A DNA stretch of 8,819 nucleotides from an uncultured Eubacteriales bacterium (GCA_900540045.1 UQEF01000102.1:1-8819), one strand, 5' to 3'; positions 1 to 6,614 are shown, counted from the stretch's first letter. Notes: generated by a model not told the origin, from the sequence alone. A program made the numbers and translations.

Positions 1-455
1 GTCACCCGGCGGGCATAGCCGCCGCCAAAGGCAGTATCGTACACGCGCGCGCGTTCAAGGGCAGGGCCGCCGTAAAGCGCCATCACAGGCTGGCCAAAGG
101 TATTGGCGAGGTTTTGCAGGTTGGCCTCGCCGGGGATTTCCAGCGCGCCCATGGGCATGGTAATGAGCTCCTCATCAGGGAGGTCCACATACTTGGCCTC
201 CTCGTCAGGCTCGCCCAGAAGCAGGAAAAGGTAGGCAAACACCAGCGCGATCACAAGCAGCACGCCCACCGCCACGCGCAGCAGGATCAGCCGCAGGCGG
301 GACGGCTTTTTGGGGGCAGGTTCGTCATCGGTCACCGGCTGCTGCTCGGGCAGGGGATCGTCCGGCTTCTGTCGGCCGTGCAGGGTGCCTTTTCGCGGAC
401 GGGGCGCCTCGGCGGGCATGTCCCGGGGCGGGGAAGAACGTTTGCGATGCTCCAA
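1..455 (-). CDS. Single-pass membrane protein of unknown function, TTG start, truncated by window edge
   Basis: An open frame on the minus strand starts with TTG (455-453) and runs off base 1, giving 151 complete codons. The start is chosen because AGGAGG (469-464) lies 8 nt upstream and the frame stays open throughout. The visible protein has a basic, proline-rich N-terminal part (about residues 1-53), one strong hydrophobic helix (about 54-80, rich in L, V and A) and an acidic linker (GEPDEEAKYVDLPDEE). The segment after that should lie outside the membrane and contains ALEIPGEANLQNLANTFGQP and a glycine-rich FGGGYARR stretch. It begins 20 nt after the stop of the zinc-ribbon gene, so the two are probably co-transcribed. 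I do not recognise the family. Topology (short N-terminus inside, C-terminal domain outside) is inferred from positive charge before the helix. Confidence 0.72.
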   Translation of the reverse strand, partial: MEHRKRSSPPRDMPAEAPRPRKGTLHGRQKPDDPLPEQQPVTDDEPAPKKPSRLRLILLRVAVGVLLVIALVFAYLFLLLGEPDEEAKYVDLPDEELITMPMGALEIPGEANLQNLANTFGQPVMALYGGPALERARVYDTAFGGGYARRV

Positions 456-475
456 GCGGTTTTCCTCCTGAATGG

Positions 476-1210
476 TTACGGCTTTGCGGGAATGGGGAGA
501 CCCTCCCCGGCCAGCAGGGCGTCCAGCCATTTGGCGTCATTGCCGGTTTCCAGCAAAAAGGCGCGGTAGAGCGCGTCATAGAGCATGGAGCGCTGCTCGA
601 AGTCCAGGTCCGTATCGCCGTGAACGCGGCTCAGCATCCGCTCCAAGGGAGAGGCCAGCACCTTGGCGATGCGGCCGTCCAGCCTAAAGCCGAAAAAGCT
701 GTGCATATAACGGTTGCTGCCGCGCAGAAACACGTTGATAAAATCGCGGCAGAGCCGCTCCAGATATTTGCGCGTAAAGGCGTCGGGGTCGGGCGCAAGT
801 TCCTGGCACCGCCTAAGATCCGGGTGATCAAACAATTCGGTGCGCATCTGCTGCTGCTGGGCGGCGGAGAAATCGTCCGGGGTCAGGTAGAAATGCAGCA
901 GGTGACATTTGATAACCGAAAAGTCCAGCTTTTTGGGGCTGCGCTCATACAGACGGCCCAGAAACAGCAGCTCCTGCGCCACCTCCAGACAGTCGGGATA
1001 CTGCGCCTGCGCCTCCAGCAGCAGCTTGTGCTTTTTGACGGGATCGGTCTGGCGTTCGGCCTTTTCCAAAAGAGAGAGCGCTCCCTCCGGTACGGGAGCG
1101 GCCTGGGCCGCGGCAACGGGCGCTCCGCAGTGCGGACAGAAAGCCGCCCCGGCGATCTCAACCGGCTTTCCGCAGCGCGGGCAGGCGGGAAACGTTCTAC
1201 TTTGCGTCAT
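476..1210 (-). CDS. Zinc-ribbon domain protein of unknown function
   Basis: A 244-residue protein. The N-terminus carries a zinc ribbon with cysteine pairs C10-x2-C13 (CPRC) and C25-x2-C28 (CPHC), which should bind one zinc ion. A short Ala/Pro linker (about 30-42) follows. The rest is a long, predicted mostly helical soluble region rich in Leu, Arg and Gln, with no signal peptide or membrane segment visible. The reading frame is open further upstream, but ATG at 1210 is preferred because GAGGAGG (1226-1220) lies 9 nt before it and the upstream extension (MCPRRKILLP...) overlaps the promoter and a tandem repeat. Its neighbour, 20 nt downstream, is a single-pass membrane protein, so the pair may work together at the membrane. 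The helical part is unrecognised and no function is assigned. Confidence 0.82.
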   Translation of the reverse strand: MTQSRTFPACPRCGKPVEIAGAAFCPHCGAPVAAAQAAPVPEGALSLLEKAERQTDPVKKHKLLLEAQAQYPDCLEVAQELLFLGRLYERSPKKLDFSVIKCHLLHFYLTPDDFSAAQQQQMRTELFDHPDLRRCQELAPDPDAFTRKYLERLCRDFINVFLRGSNRYMHSFFGFRLDGRIAKVLASPLERMLSRVHGDTDLDFEQRSMLYDALYRAFLLETGNDAKWLDALLAGEGLPIPAKP

Positions 1211-1231
1211 AGACCCATACCTCCTCACATT

Positions 1232-1261
1232 ATGATACGACGAACCGGCCTGGAAAGTCAA
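1232..1261 (-). promoter_or_regulatory. Putative sigma-A promoter of the zinc-ribbon operon
   Basis: Read on the minus strand, TTGACT (1261-1256) and TATCAT (1237-1232) are separated by 18 nt. Each box differs from consensus by one base. Transcription would start near 1225, inside or next to the ribosome binding site, leaving a leader of only about 15 nt before ATG 1210. Confidence 0.55.
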
Positions 1262-1262
1262 G

Positions 1263-1309
1263 GGCGGCATGGGGAGGGGGATTTTTGGCGGCATGGGGAG
1301 GAGGATTTT
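1263..1309. repeat. Two-copy tandem repeat of about 24 bp upstream of the zinc-ribbon promoter
   Basis: Two adjacent copies of a unit starting GGCGGCATGGGGAGG and ending in a T run lie at 1263-1286 and 1287-1309. They differ by one substitution (GGGGG versus GGAGG) and one base in T-run length. The copies sit just upstream of the -35 box of the minus-strand promoter, in the interval between divergent transcription units. They could be a duplicated regulator site or a slippage duplication; nothing in the sequence decides between these. Confidence 0.75.
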
Positions 1310-1350
1310 GCGGCGCGGACACACTTTTCAAAAAAAACGTAAATTCCCCC

Positions 1351-1379
1351 TTGTCAAACCAGAAGAGGTTGTGTATAAT
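1351..1379 (+). promoter_or_regulatory. Sigma-A promoter of tRNA-Thr
   Basis: TTGTCA (1351-1356), a 17-nt spacer, and a perfect TATAAT (1374-1379). The predicted start near 1386 gives a leader of about 18 nt before the mature tRNA at 1404, the arrangement expected for a tRNA gene. Confidence 0.85.
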
Positions 1380-1403
1380 ATCATCGTTGCCCGTTCGGGG
1401 CAT

Positions 1404-1479
<76 letters not shown>

Positions 1480-1483
1480 CGAG

Positions 1484-1524
1484 ATCACCTTTGCGAACAG
1501 CTTTGCAGAGGTGATTTTCTTTTT
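1484..1524 (+). terminator. Rho-independent terminator of tRNA-Thr
   Basis: ATCACCT (1484-1490) pairs with AGGTGAT (1509-1515). The stem continues inward through a T-G wobble and TGC/GCA to 11 bp around a 10-nt loop. The T-rich tail TTTCTTTTT (1516-1524) follows directly. It begins 4 nt after the encoded CCA. Confidence 0.88.
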
Positions 1525-1908
1525 GGCACGGCACGCGGCGGCCGGATGACTGAAGGCAACAGAAAGCAAAAGAGGTTTCGGGCGCGGCAGGCTTCCGTCG
1601 GGGATCAGCGGCTGTTCCTGAAAATTCCCGCCGGTCGTTTTCTTAGAAACCATTCGCGCTTTTATGGGGCCGTCAGCGCAGCTCGGGCAGGTCTGTTCCG
1701 CGCTGACGGAGCTGCATCAGCTCCTGGGGGACGGCTCCGCAAAGGCGTTTTGCGCAAAGATCCCGGCCGCGCATGGGAAAGGCCCCCGGCTGCTTTCGCG
1801 TGACGGGCCGGCTCTTGCCCCGGGGAGACGACAGGATGCCAGGCACACGGACCACTTCCGCCAAAAGGTGGAAACGGATTCCGGCCATTGGGAAAAACGC
1901 CTGTGCCA
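1525..1908. other. Intergenic stretch with no convincing gene; possible decayed coding sequence
   Basis: Several open frames cross this stretch, but none has a good ribosome binding site or a recognisable motif. The most coding-like is a plus-strand frame from ATG 1664 to the stop at 2012-2014. Its first 35 or so codons have G or C in most third positions (GCG CAG CTC GGG CAG GTC), reading LGQVCSALTELHQLLGDGSA. After that the composition becomes irregular, and the frame runs through the promoter at 1909-1937. A second plus-strand frame reading LFLKIPAGRFLRNHSRFYG leads into it with a one-frame offset. This could be the remnant of a frameshifted gene or chance openness in GC-rich DNA. No family is assigned. 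Confidence 0.3.
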
Positions 1909-1937
1909 TTTACAAACGCATGCGATTGATTTATACT
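1909..1937 (+). promoter_or_regulatory. Putative sigma-A promoter of the garR-kinase operon
   Basis: TTTACA (1909-1914), a 17-nt spacer and TATACT (1932-1937); each box has one mismatch to consensus. Transcription would start near 1944, giving a leader of about 165 nt before the reductase. Overlapping short dyads in the early leader, ATCCG/CGGAT (1968-1972 and 1977-1981) and CCGAT/ATCGG (1970-1974 and 1980-1984), could be an operator, but they are only 5 bp each. Confidence 0.65.
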
Positions 1938-2108
1938 ACGCACATGGGAAAGAATGGGCGCGGCTCCATCCGATGCCGGATCGGCCGGGCAAAACCATCC
2001 CCTGTCGGCGGTGAAAGGATGCGGCGCCGGCAGCTCGCTTCAAACCGAATATTTATTAGAAAACGAAATTGATGCGTGAACAAACAAAGCGCAAGGAGGA
2101 ATGCGGAT

Positions 2109-2993
2109 ATGAAAATCGGGTTTGTGGGACTGGGAATCATGGGCAGGCCCATGGCACTCAACCTGCTCCGGTCGGGATGCGAGCTCTATGTGAACGACCT
2201 GAACGAAGCGGCTGTGAAGGCGTTGTGCGATAAGGGGGCCAGGGCGGCTTCCCAGGCGGAGATCGCGAAGAGCTGCGAGGCGGTATTCACCATCCTGCCC
2301 AATGGGAGCATCGTGCATCAGGTACTGCTGGGGGAGAACGGCATGCTGGCCCATATGGCTCCCGGCACGCTGGCGGTGGACATGAGCTCCGTGACGCCGG
2401 AGGAGGCGAAGGCCTGCCACCGCTTTGCGCAGGAGAGAGGGATCCACTTCCTGGACGCGCCCGTCAGCGGTGGAGAGCCCAAGGCCATCGACGGAACGCT
2501 GGCCTTTATGATTGGAGGGACGCAGGCGGCGTTTGACGCGGCCAGGCCCCTGCTGGCGTACATGGGCACGAGCCTGACGCTGGTGGGCGAAGGCGGCGCG
2601 GGCTGTGTGACCAAGCTGGCCAACCAGATCATCGTCAACCTGACGATCGCGGCCGTGTCCGAGGCGCTGGTGCTGGCCACCAAGGCGGGGGCGGACCCGG
2701 AGAAGGTGTATCAGGCCATCCGCAGCGGGCTGGCGGGCAGCGCCGTATTGGACGCCAAGGCCCCCATGATGCTGGCACGCAATTTTCAGCCGGGCGGCAA
2801 GCTGTCCATTAATATGAAGGATATCAAGAACGTGCTGGCCACGGCCCATCAGGCGGACGTGCCGCTGCCGCTGTCCGCAGGCCTGTACGAGATCATGACC
2901 TCCCTCAAAAACATGGGGTGCCTGGACAACGACCATTCGGGCATCGTGAAGTTCTACGAACGCCTGGCCGGCGTGGAGGTGCGGCCGCAGTGA
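2109..2993 (+). CDS. garR: 2-hydroxy-3-oxopropionate (tartronate semialdehyde) reductase, GarR/GlxR type
   Basis: A 294-residue member of the beta-hydroxyacid dehydrogenase family, the usual length. It is expected to reduce tartronate semialdehyde to D-glycerate with NAD(P)H in the cytoplasm, as in galactarate, glucarate and glyoxylate breakdown. The Rossmann motif G7-L-G9-I-M-G12 is at the N-terminus. The substrate loop DAPVSGGEPKAIDGTL spans 116-131. The catalytic lysine K169 lies in GCVTKLANQ, and K237-D238 is the conserved late pair. From memory, E. coli GarR shares the substrate loop, VTKLANQ and the YQAIR-GLAGS-VLDAKAPM block, so GarR fits better than 3-hydroxyisobutyrate or L-threonate dehydrogenase. 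ATG 2109 is chosen because AGGAGG (2094-2099) lies 9 nt upstream; an in-frame GTG at 2076 has no such site. L31 stands where E. coli GarR has Arg (ADRN versus NDLN), which may affect NADP preference. The kinase gene follows after 57 nt. Confidence 0.9.
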   Translation: MKIGFVGLGIMGRPMALNLLRSGCELYVNDLNEAAVKALCDKGARAASQAEIAKSCEAVFTILPNGSIVHQVLLGENGMLAHMAPGTLAVDMSSVTPEEAKACHRFAQERGIHFLDAPVSGGEPKAIDGTLAFMIGGTQAAFDAARPLLAYMGTSLTLVGEGGAGCVTKLANQIIVNLTIAAVSEALVLATKAGADPEKVYQAIRSGLAGSAVLDAKAPMMLARNFQPGGKLSINMKDIKNVLATAHQADVPLPLSAGLYEIMTSLKNMGCLDNDHSGIVKFYERLAGVEVRPQ

Positions 2994-3050
2994 AACGGGC
3001 CGCGACAGCCGCGCCCCTGTCCGGATACAATGGAAAGGAGAAATGCCGCC

Positions 3051-4487
3051 ATGAATGAACAATCGCTTCCGCTATCGGTACTGGGCACGTATGCGCCACC
3101 GCAGCCCGAAAAGGCCGACACTCTGCTGAAACAGGCGCTGGCAGGGCAGAGGGATAAAATCGTCGTTATCGACGACGACCCCACGGGGGTCCAGACTGTG
3201 CATGGTATCCACGTTTATACGGATTGGACGGACCAGAGTATTCTGGAAGGGTTTGAGGAGGAAAACCGCATGTTTTTCCTGCTCACCAATTCCCGCAGCA
3301 TGACGCAGAAGGAGACCCGCGAGGTGCATGAGCAGATCGCCCGCGGCGTCATGAAGGCGTCCCGGGCCACGGGAAAGCCCTTTGTGATTATCAGCCGGAG
3401 CGACTCCACGCTGCGCGGGCACTTCCCCTTGGAAACGGAAACGCTGCGCCGGGAGATCGAGCGCGCCGGCGGGCAGCCCTACGACGGCGAGATCCTCTGT
3501 CCCTTCTTCTGTGAGGGAGGCCGTTACACGCTGGGGAACGTCCACTATGTCAAGGAGGGCGATCGGCTGGTTCCCGCCGGACAGACGGAGTTTGCCCGGG
3601 ACAGGTCGTTTGGCTACACGCATTCGCGGCTGGATGAGTGGTGCGAGGAAAAGACAGGTGGGGCCTACCCTGCCTCCGAAACCACCTGCATTCCGCTGGA
3701 AATGCTGCGCCGGCTGGATGTGGACGGCGTAGCGCAGCTGCTTGACGGCGTAAAGGGCTTTCGAAAAGTGGTGGTCAACGCGGCTGCCTACGAGGATGTG
3801 AAGGTCTTTCTGGCAGGCTACTTGAAGGCTTGTGCGGCGGGCAAGCGATTTATGTTCCGCACGGCCGCCGCCGTGCCCAAGCTGCTGGGCGGGGTGGCGG
3901 ACAGGCCCCTGCTTACGCGCGAAGAGCTTGTGAACGTTCACAGCAAAAACGGCGGGCTGATCGTGGCGGGTTCGCATGTGCAGAAAACCACGGACCAGCT
4001 GGCGGAGCTGACGGCGGGCCTTGCGGATCTGGAACAGATCGAATTCCATGTGAGCCGTGCGCTGGAGGATAGCGGCCTGCAGGCGGAGGCTGCCCGCGTG
4101 CGGGCGCTGGCGGAGGCGAGCCTGCGCGCCGGCCGGGACACGCTGGTGTATACCTCGCGCAAGCGGATGGACGTGGCCGGCCTGGACAAGGAACGGCAGC
4201 TCAAGCTGTCGGTGGACATCTCCAACGCGGTCACCTCCGTGGTGGCGGATTTGGGGATTCAGCCCGCCTTTATCGTGGCCAAGGGCGGAATCACCTCCAG
4301 CGATATCGGCGTGCGCGCCCTGCGCGTGCGGCGGGCGCTGGTGATGGGTCAGATCGCCCCCGGCGTGCCCGTCTGGCGCACAGACGGGGAAAGCAAGTTC
4401 CCCTACATGCCCTACGTCATCTTCCCCGGCAACGTGGGCGACCGGACCACGCTTTTGCAGGTTGTCAGGCGCCTGCGCGGGGAATGA
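3051..4487 (+). CDS. Four-carbon acid sugar kinase family protein (DUF1537, OtnK/DtnK-like)
   Basis: A 478-residue two-domain kinase. The N-terminal, substrate-binding domain has DDDPTG (41-46), FLLTNSRS (77-83) and SDSTLRG (117-123). The C-terminal, nucleotide-binding domain has GGLIVAGSHVQKT (301-313), KGGITSSD (411-418) and the closing block PYVIFPGNVGD (454-464). These are hallmarks of DUF1537 kinases, which phosphorylate D-threonate, D-erythronate or 3-oxo-tetronate with ATP. ATG 3051 is used because AAAGGAG (3034-3040) is 10 nt upstream; an in-frame ATG at 3030 would place this site inside the gene. The GarR-like reductase lies 57 nt upstream with no terminator between, so they form an operon. 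The usual partners of characterised family members (aldolase OtnC, isomerase OtnI, PdxA2-type dehydrogenase) are absent here, so the substrate cannot be named. Three hairpins follow the stop. Confidence 0.9.
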   Translation: MNEQSLPLSVLGTYAPPQPEKADTLLKQALAGQRDKIVVIDDDPTGVQTVHGIHVYTDWTDQSILEGFEEENRMFFLLTNSRSMTQKETREVHEQIARGVMKASRATGKPFVIISRSDSTLRGHFPLETETLRREIERAGGQPYDGEILCPFFCEGGRYTLGNVHYVKEGDRLVPAGQTEFARDRSFGYTHSRLDEWCEEKTGGAYPASETTCIPLEMLRRLDVDGVAQLLDGVKGFRKVVVNAAAYEDVKVFLAGYLKACAAGKRFMFRTAAAVPKLLGGVADRPLLTREELVNVHSKNGGLIVAGSHVQKTTDQLAELTAGLADLEQIEFHVSRALEDSGLQAEAARVRALAEASLRAGRDTLVYTSRKRMDVAGLDKERQLKLSVDISNAVTSVVADLGIQPAFIVAKGGITSSDIGVRALRVRRALVMGQIAPGVPVWRTDGESKFPYMPYVIFPGNVGDRTTLLQVVRRLRGE

Positions 4488-4500
4488 GGCAGAAGATGTA

Positions 4501-4538
4501 AAAGAACAAAGGGGCCGGACGTATGGCATACGTCCGGC
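4501..4538 (-). terminator. Hairpin 1 of three; candidate terminator for the minus-strand surface protein
   Basis: GCCGGACGTATG (4514-4525) and CATACGTCCGGC (4527-4538) are perfect 12-nt inverted arms around one central base; in RNA the innermost pairs would open to form a loop. Read on the minus strand the hairpin is followed by CCC and then the T-rich TTTGTTCTTT (4510-4501). That suits termination of the minus-strand gene ending at 4676. There is no T run on the plus-strand side. Confidence 0.55.
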
Positions 4539-4548
4539 GAATACCGAT

Positions 4549-4588
4549 GACAAAGGGGCTGTTTCCGGAAGGAAGCAGCCCCTTTGTC
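4549..4588. repeat. Hairpin 2 of three; 18-bp stem with GGAA tetraloop
   Basis: The arms 4549-4566 and 4571-4588 pair over 18 bp with a single T-G wobble, enclosing GGAA (4567-4570), a GNRA-type tetraloop. The outer 13 bp (GACAAAGGGGCTG with its complement) are perfect. With a 2x2 internal loop, CCG (4544-4546) can also pair with CGG (4590-4592). No T run follows on either strand, so it is not a standard terminator. It may be a mobile REP-like palindrome, an RNA-stabilising 3' structure, or part of a bidirectional termination block. Confidence 0.7.
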
Positions 4589-4599
4589 GGCGGTCTGAA

Positions 4600-4635
4600 C
4601 CACATTGCGTCGCCGCAATGTGGCTTCTTTGATTC
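4600..4635 (+). terminator. Hairpin 3 of three; candidate terminator of the garR-kinase operon
   Basis: CCACATTGCG (4600-4609) pairs perfectly with CGCAATGTGG (4614-4623) around the loop TCGC. With C4624 bulged, GAA (4597-4599) can also pair with TTC (4625-4627). The T-rich CTTCTTTGATTCT follows at 4624-4636. Orientation fits termination of the plus-strand kinase transcript. The T run is interrupted, so efficiency is uncertain. Confidence 0.6.
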
Positions 4636-4675
4636 TGGCGCGCACGTTCGTGCCCGCCGAAAATGGCGACAGGGA

Positions 4676-6559
4676 TCAGCGGTGAGCGTTGCGGCGGCGC
4701 GCGGCGAGGGCCGTGAGGGCCGCGAGGGAGAGCAGCGCCAGCAGCGCGCAGAGCGCGAGGGGCATGCTGTCGCCGGTCTTGGGCGGGGTTGCGGGCACGG
4801 GGGTGGAGGGGATATCCAGCGTAAAGACAGGGCTGGTGACCGTGCCGTAGGCGTTTGTCACAACGCAATAATAACGGTATCCGTCGTGCTGCGCGGTGGG
4901 ATCCGAGAGGGTACAGTCTGCGTCCGTCGCGCCGGGGATGGCCTTGAAGCCGCTGCCATCGTTGACATACCACTGGTAGAAGCGCGCGTTGCGTGCCGAC
5001 ACGCCGAGCGTTACAGTGTCGCCCGCTTCCGCGGTGATTTTCTCATCTGTGGTGGGGGCGATGATGACGGGCGGCTGCTTGTCGGGATCGGGGTCCACGG
5101 GCACTGAGGCAATGACGATGCTCAGCTCCCGCGAATCGCTGCCCGCGGCGTTGGATGCCTTGACGGTAAAGGTGAAGGTGCCCGCGGCGGTTGGCGTGCC
5201 CGAAATGGTATTGCCGGAGAGGGTCAGGCCCGCAGGCAGGCTGCCGCTTTCGAGGCTCCATGTGATGGGCACGCTGCCCCTTGCCGCGAGGGTCCGGCTG
5301 TAGGCTTCGCCCACCTTGCCGCCCGGCAGGGCGGTGATGATGACGGAGGGCGCTTGAAGCGTTTCGGGAGTGACCTGACACAGCGCGCTGGCGTAGTCGG
5401 TCCGCTTGTCGCCGTTGCACTGCTCATTGAACACGTAGAGCTTTGTGGTGTCGCTCAGGGTGACGCCGGAGGGGAGCGAAAGGCTCGCCTTGCCGCTGGC
5501 GCTGGACGGCTGCAAAATGCGTCCGTAGTAGGCAATGGTGTCATCCCCGGTGACGATGACGGCGGAAAGGTACTCACTGGTTCCGGTCTGCGCGCCGGAG
5601 TAGGAGAAGGAGACGGTGCTGCCGATCAGGAACGCATCGGAAACGGCAAAGGCGCGGCTGCTGTCCAGCAGCGTCAGCTTCCAGTCCTTTCCGCTGTAGG
5701 CGGCCACCTCCGCAAGGCCGTTGGCGGGTTTGCCGCCGTCAGCGGCGGAGGTGAAGAGGACGGAGGACAGCTTCAGGTTGAAGGCGGGGCGGACGGCCAT
5801 GCGATCGTAGTTCACCGGCTGGCCGTCGGTATTGGGGGAACCGTCAGCCCACTCAACAAACGACGCCTGCGTGTTGTCGAAGCCAGGGGAACGCAGCCAC
5901 CACCAGTCGGCTTCGCCGGCAGGATTCATCCCCTTGCCCAATTTTCCGCCAGCTGCCACATAGGTCGTGTTGGTGGAAACCCTGCTGGTGCCCCTTGGGA
6001 AATACGTAGGGCTATAGTATTCCTCGCGAATCGACAGAAGAAAGATACGGTCGGTGGTGTTGTTGCCGCCGTCTGTGTCATAGTCCGTGTTGGGTTCGTT
6101 GACAACACGCGTTTCCGCGATCGCGGCCTGCTCACCGGCGGAGAAGGCGGTATTCAGGAAATTGTCATTGGTGTAATCGATGCCGGTGCTCCCGCCCGTA
6201 TTCGCGGACGCGCCGTAGCCGTTGAGCCAGGAGCGCATCGTGCTGGTTTCCCAGGTTACGTTCTCCCGCTCCGTGTGATACTGGAACACTTCAAGGTTCT
6301 GGTCGGAAAGCAGGAACAGCTGTCCGCCGGCGTTGGACAGCACCCGCCACTTGACCGGGTCCTTCGTGGTGCCGTTACTCTGAAAGTAGTTCCCGAAAAA
6401 GACGTTGTCCTTCTGGCTGCCGCCAATGTTTGCGGCGCTGCCGCCCGACACGAGCTGGATCGCCTTGCCGGTATCCGCCGCAAGGGCAGCCGCCGGCAGC
6501 ATGGCCATCACCAGACAGGCTATGAGTAGCAAAGGAAGGATTCTGCGCATAAAGGACAT
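4676..6559 (-). CDS. Secreted, probably sortase-anchored surface protein: DUF6273-like domain plus Ig-like domains
   Basis: A 627-residue modular exported protein. A signal peptide (MRR, hydrophobic core 7-22, likely cut after ALAA near 28) comes first. Residues about 50-265 resemble DUF6273: NVFFGNYFQS, VKWRVLS, STMRSWLNGY, FLNTAFS, RIFLLS, WWWLRSPG (219-226) and MAVRPAFNL. Residues about 270-398 form a beta-rich module ending KLYVFNEQCNGDKRTDYASA. A He_PIG-type putative Ig domain (about 404-484) includes GEAYSRTL, LPAGLTLSGNTISGTPTAAG and FTVKASN. A second Ig-like domain (about 496-582) has FYQWYVNDG and YRYYCVVTNAYGTV. The C-terminus has PPKTG (592-596), a hydrophobic helix (599-620) and RRR, a cell-wall sorting signal with P in place of L. 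ATG 6559 is tentative: no strong ribosome binding site is visible, and ATG 6550 or GTG 6571 are possible. It is convergent with the kinase gene. Its ligand is unknown; adhesion or carbohydrate binding is inferred. Confidence 0.85.
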   Translation of the reverse strand: MSFMRRILPLLLIACLVMAMLPAAALAADTGKAIQLVSGGSAANIGGSQKDNVFFGNYFQSNGTTKDPVKWRVLSNAGGQLFLLSDQNLEVFQYHTERENVTWETSTMRSWLNGYGASANTGGSTGIDYTNDNFLNTAFSAGEQAAIAETRVVNEPNTDYDTDGGNNTTDRIFLLSIREEYYSPTYFPRGTSRVSTNTTYVAAGGKLGKGMNPAGEADWWWLRSPGFDNTQASFVEWADGSPNTDGQPVNYDRMAVRPAFNLKLSSVLFTSAADGGKPANGLAEVAAYSGKDWKLTLLDSSRAFAVSDAFLIGSTVSFSYSGAQTGTSEYLSAVIVTGDDTIAYYGRILQPSSASGKASLSLPSGVTLSDTTKLYVFNEQCNGDKRTDYASALCQVTPETLQAPSVIITALPGGKVGEAYSRTLAARGSVPITWSLESGSLPAGLTLSGNTISGTPTAAGTFTFTVKASNAAGSDSRELSIVIASVPVDPDPDKQPPVIIAPTTDEKITAEAGDTVTLGVSARNARFYQWYVNDGSGFKAIPGATDADCTLSDPTAQHDGYRYYCVVTNAYGTVTSPVFTLDIPSTPVPATPPKTGDSMPLALCALLALLSLAALTALAARRRNAHR

Positions 6560-6614
6560 GGAAACACCCACAAATAAAGTATTGAAATGAAAAAAATCCG
6601 GGAAATTCTTCGTG

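Noticed and set aside
620..1342. A 240-codon plus-strand open frame opposite the zinc-ribbon gene
   Set aside because: The minus strand carries the zinc-ribbon cysteines and a good ribosome binding site; the plus frame has neither.
1673..1943. Minus-strand open frames between tRNA-Thr and garR
   Set aside because: No ribosome binding site upstream of their starts and no recognisable motif.
2040..3062. A 340-codon minus-strand open frame opposite garR
   Set aside because: Antisense to a well-supported garR; His/Arg/Gln-rich composition and no motifs.
3072..4973. A 633-codon minus-strand open frame opposite the kinase
   Set aside because: It lies antisense to a clear DUF1537 kinase, shows no motifs, and crosses the hairpin region and the end of the surface-protein gene.
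5775..5925. Diversity-generating retroelement variable region in the surface protein
   Set aside because: The head domain may be lectin-like, but there is no reverse transcriptase and no template repeat in the window, and the domain is not at the C-terminus.
5354..6529. A 391-codon plus-strand open frame opposite the surface protein
   Set aside because: Gly/Val/Arg-rich shadow of the surface protein, with no ribosome binding site or recognisable domain.
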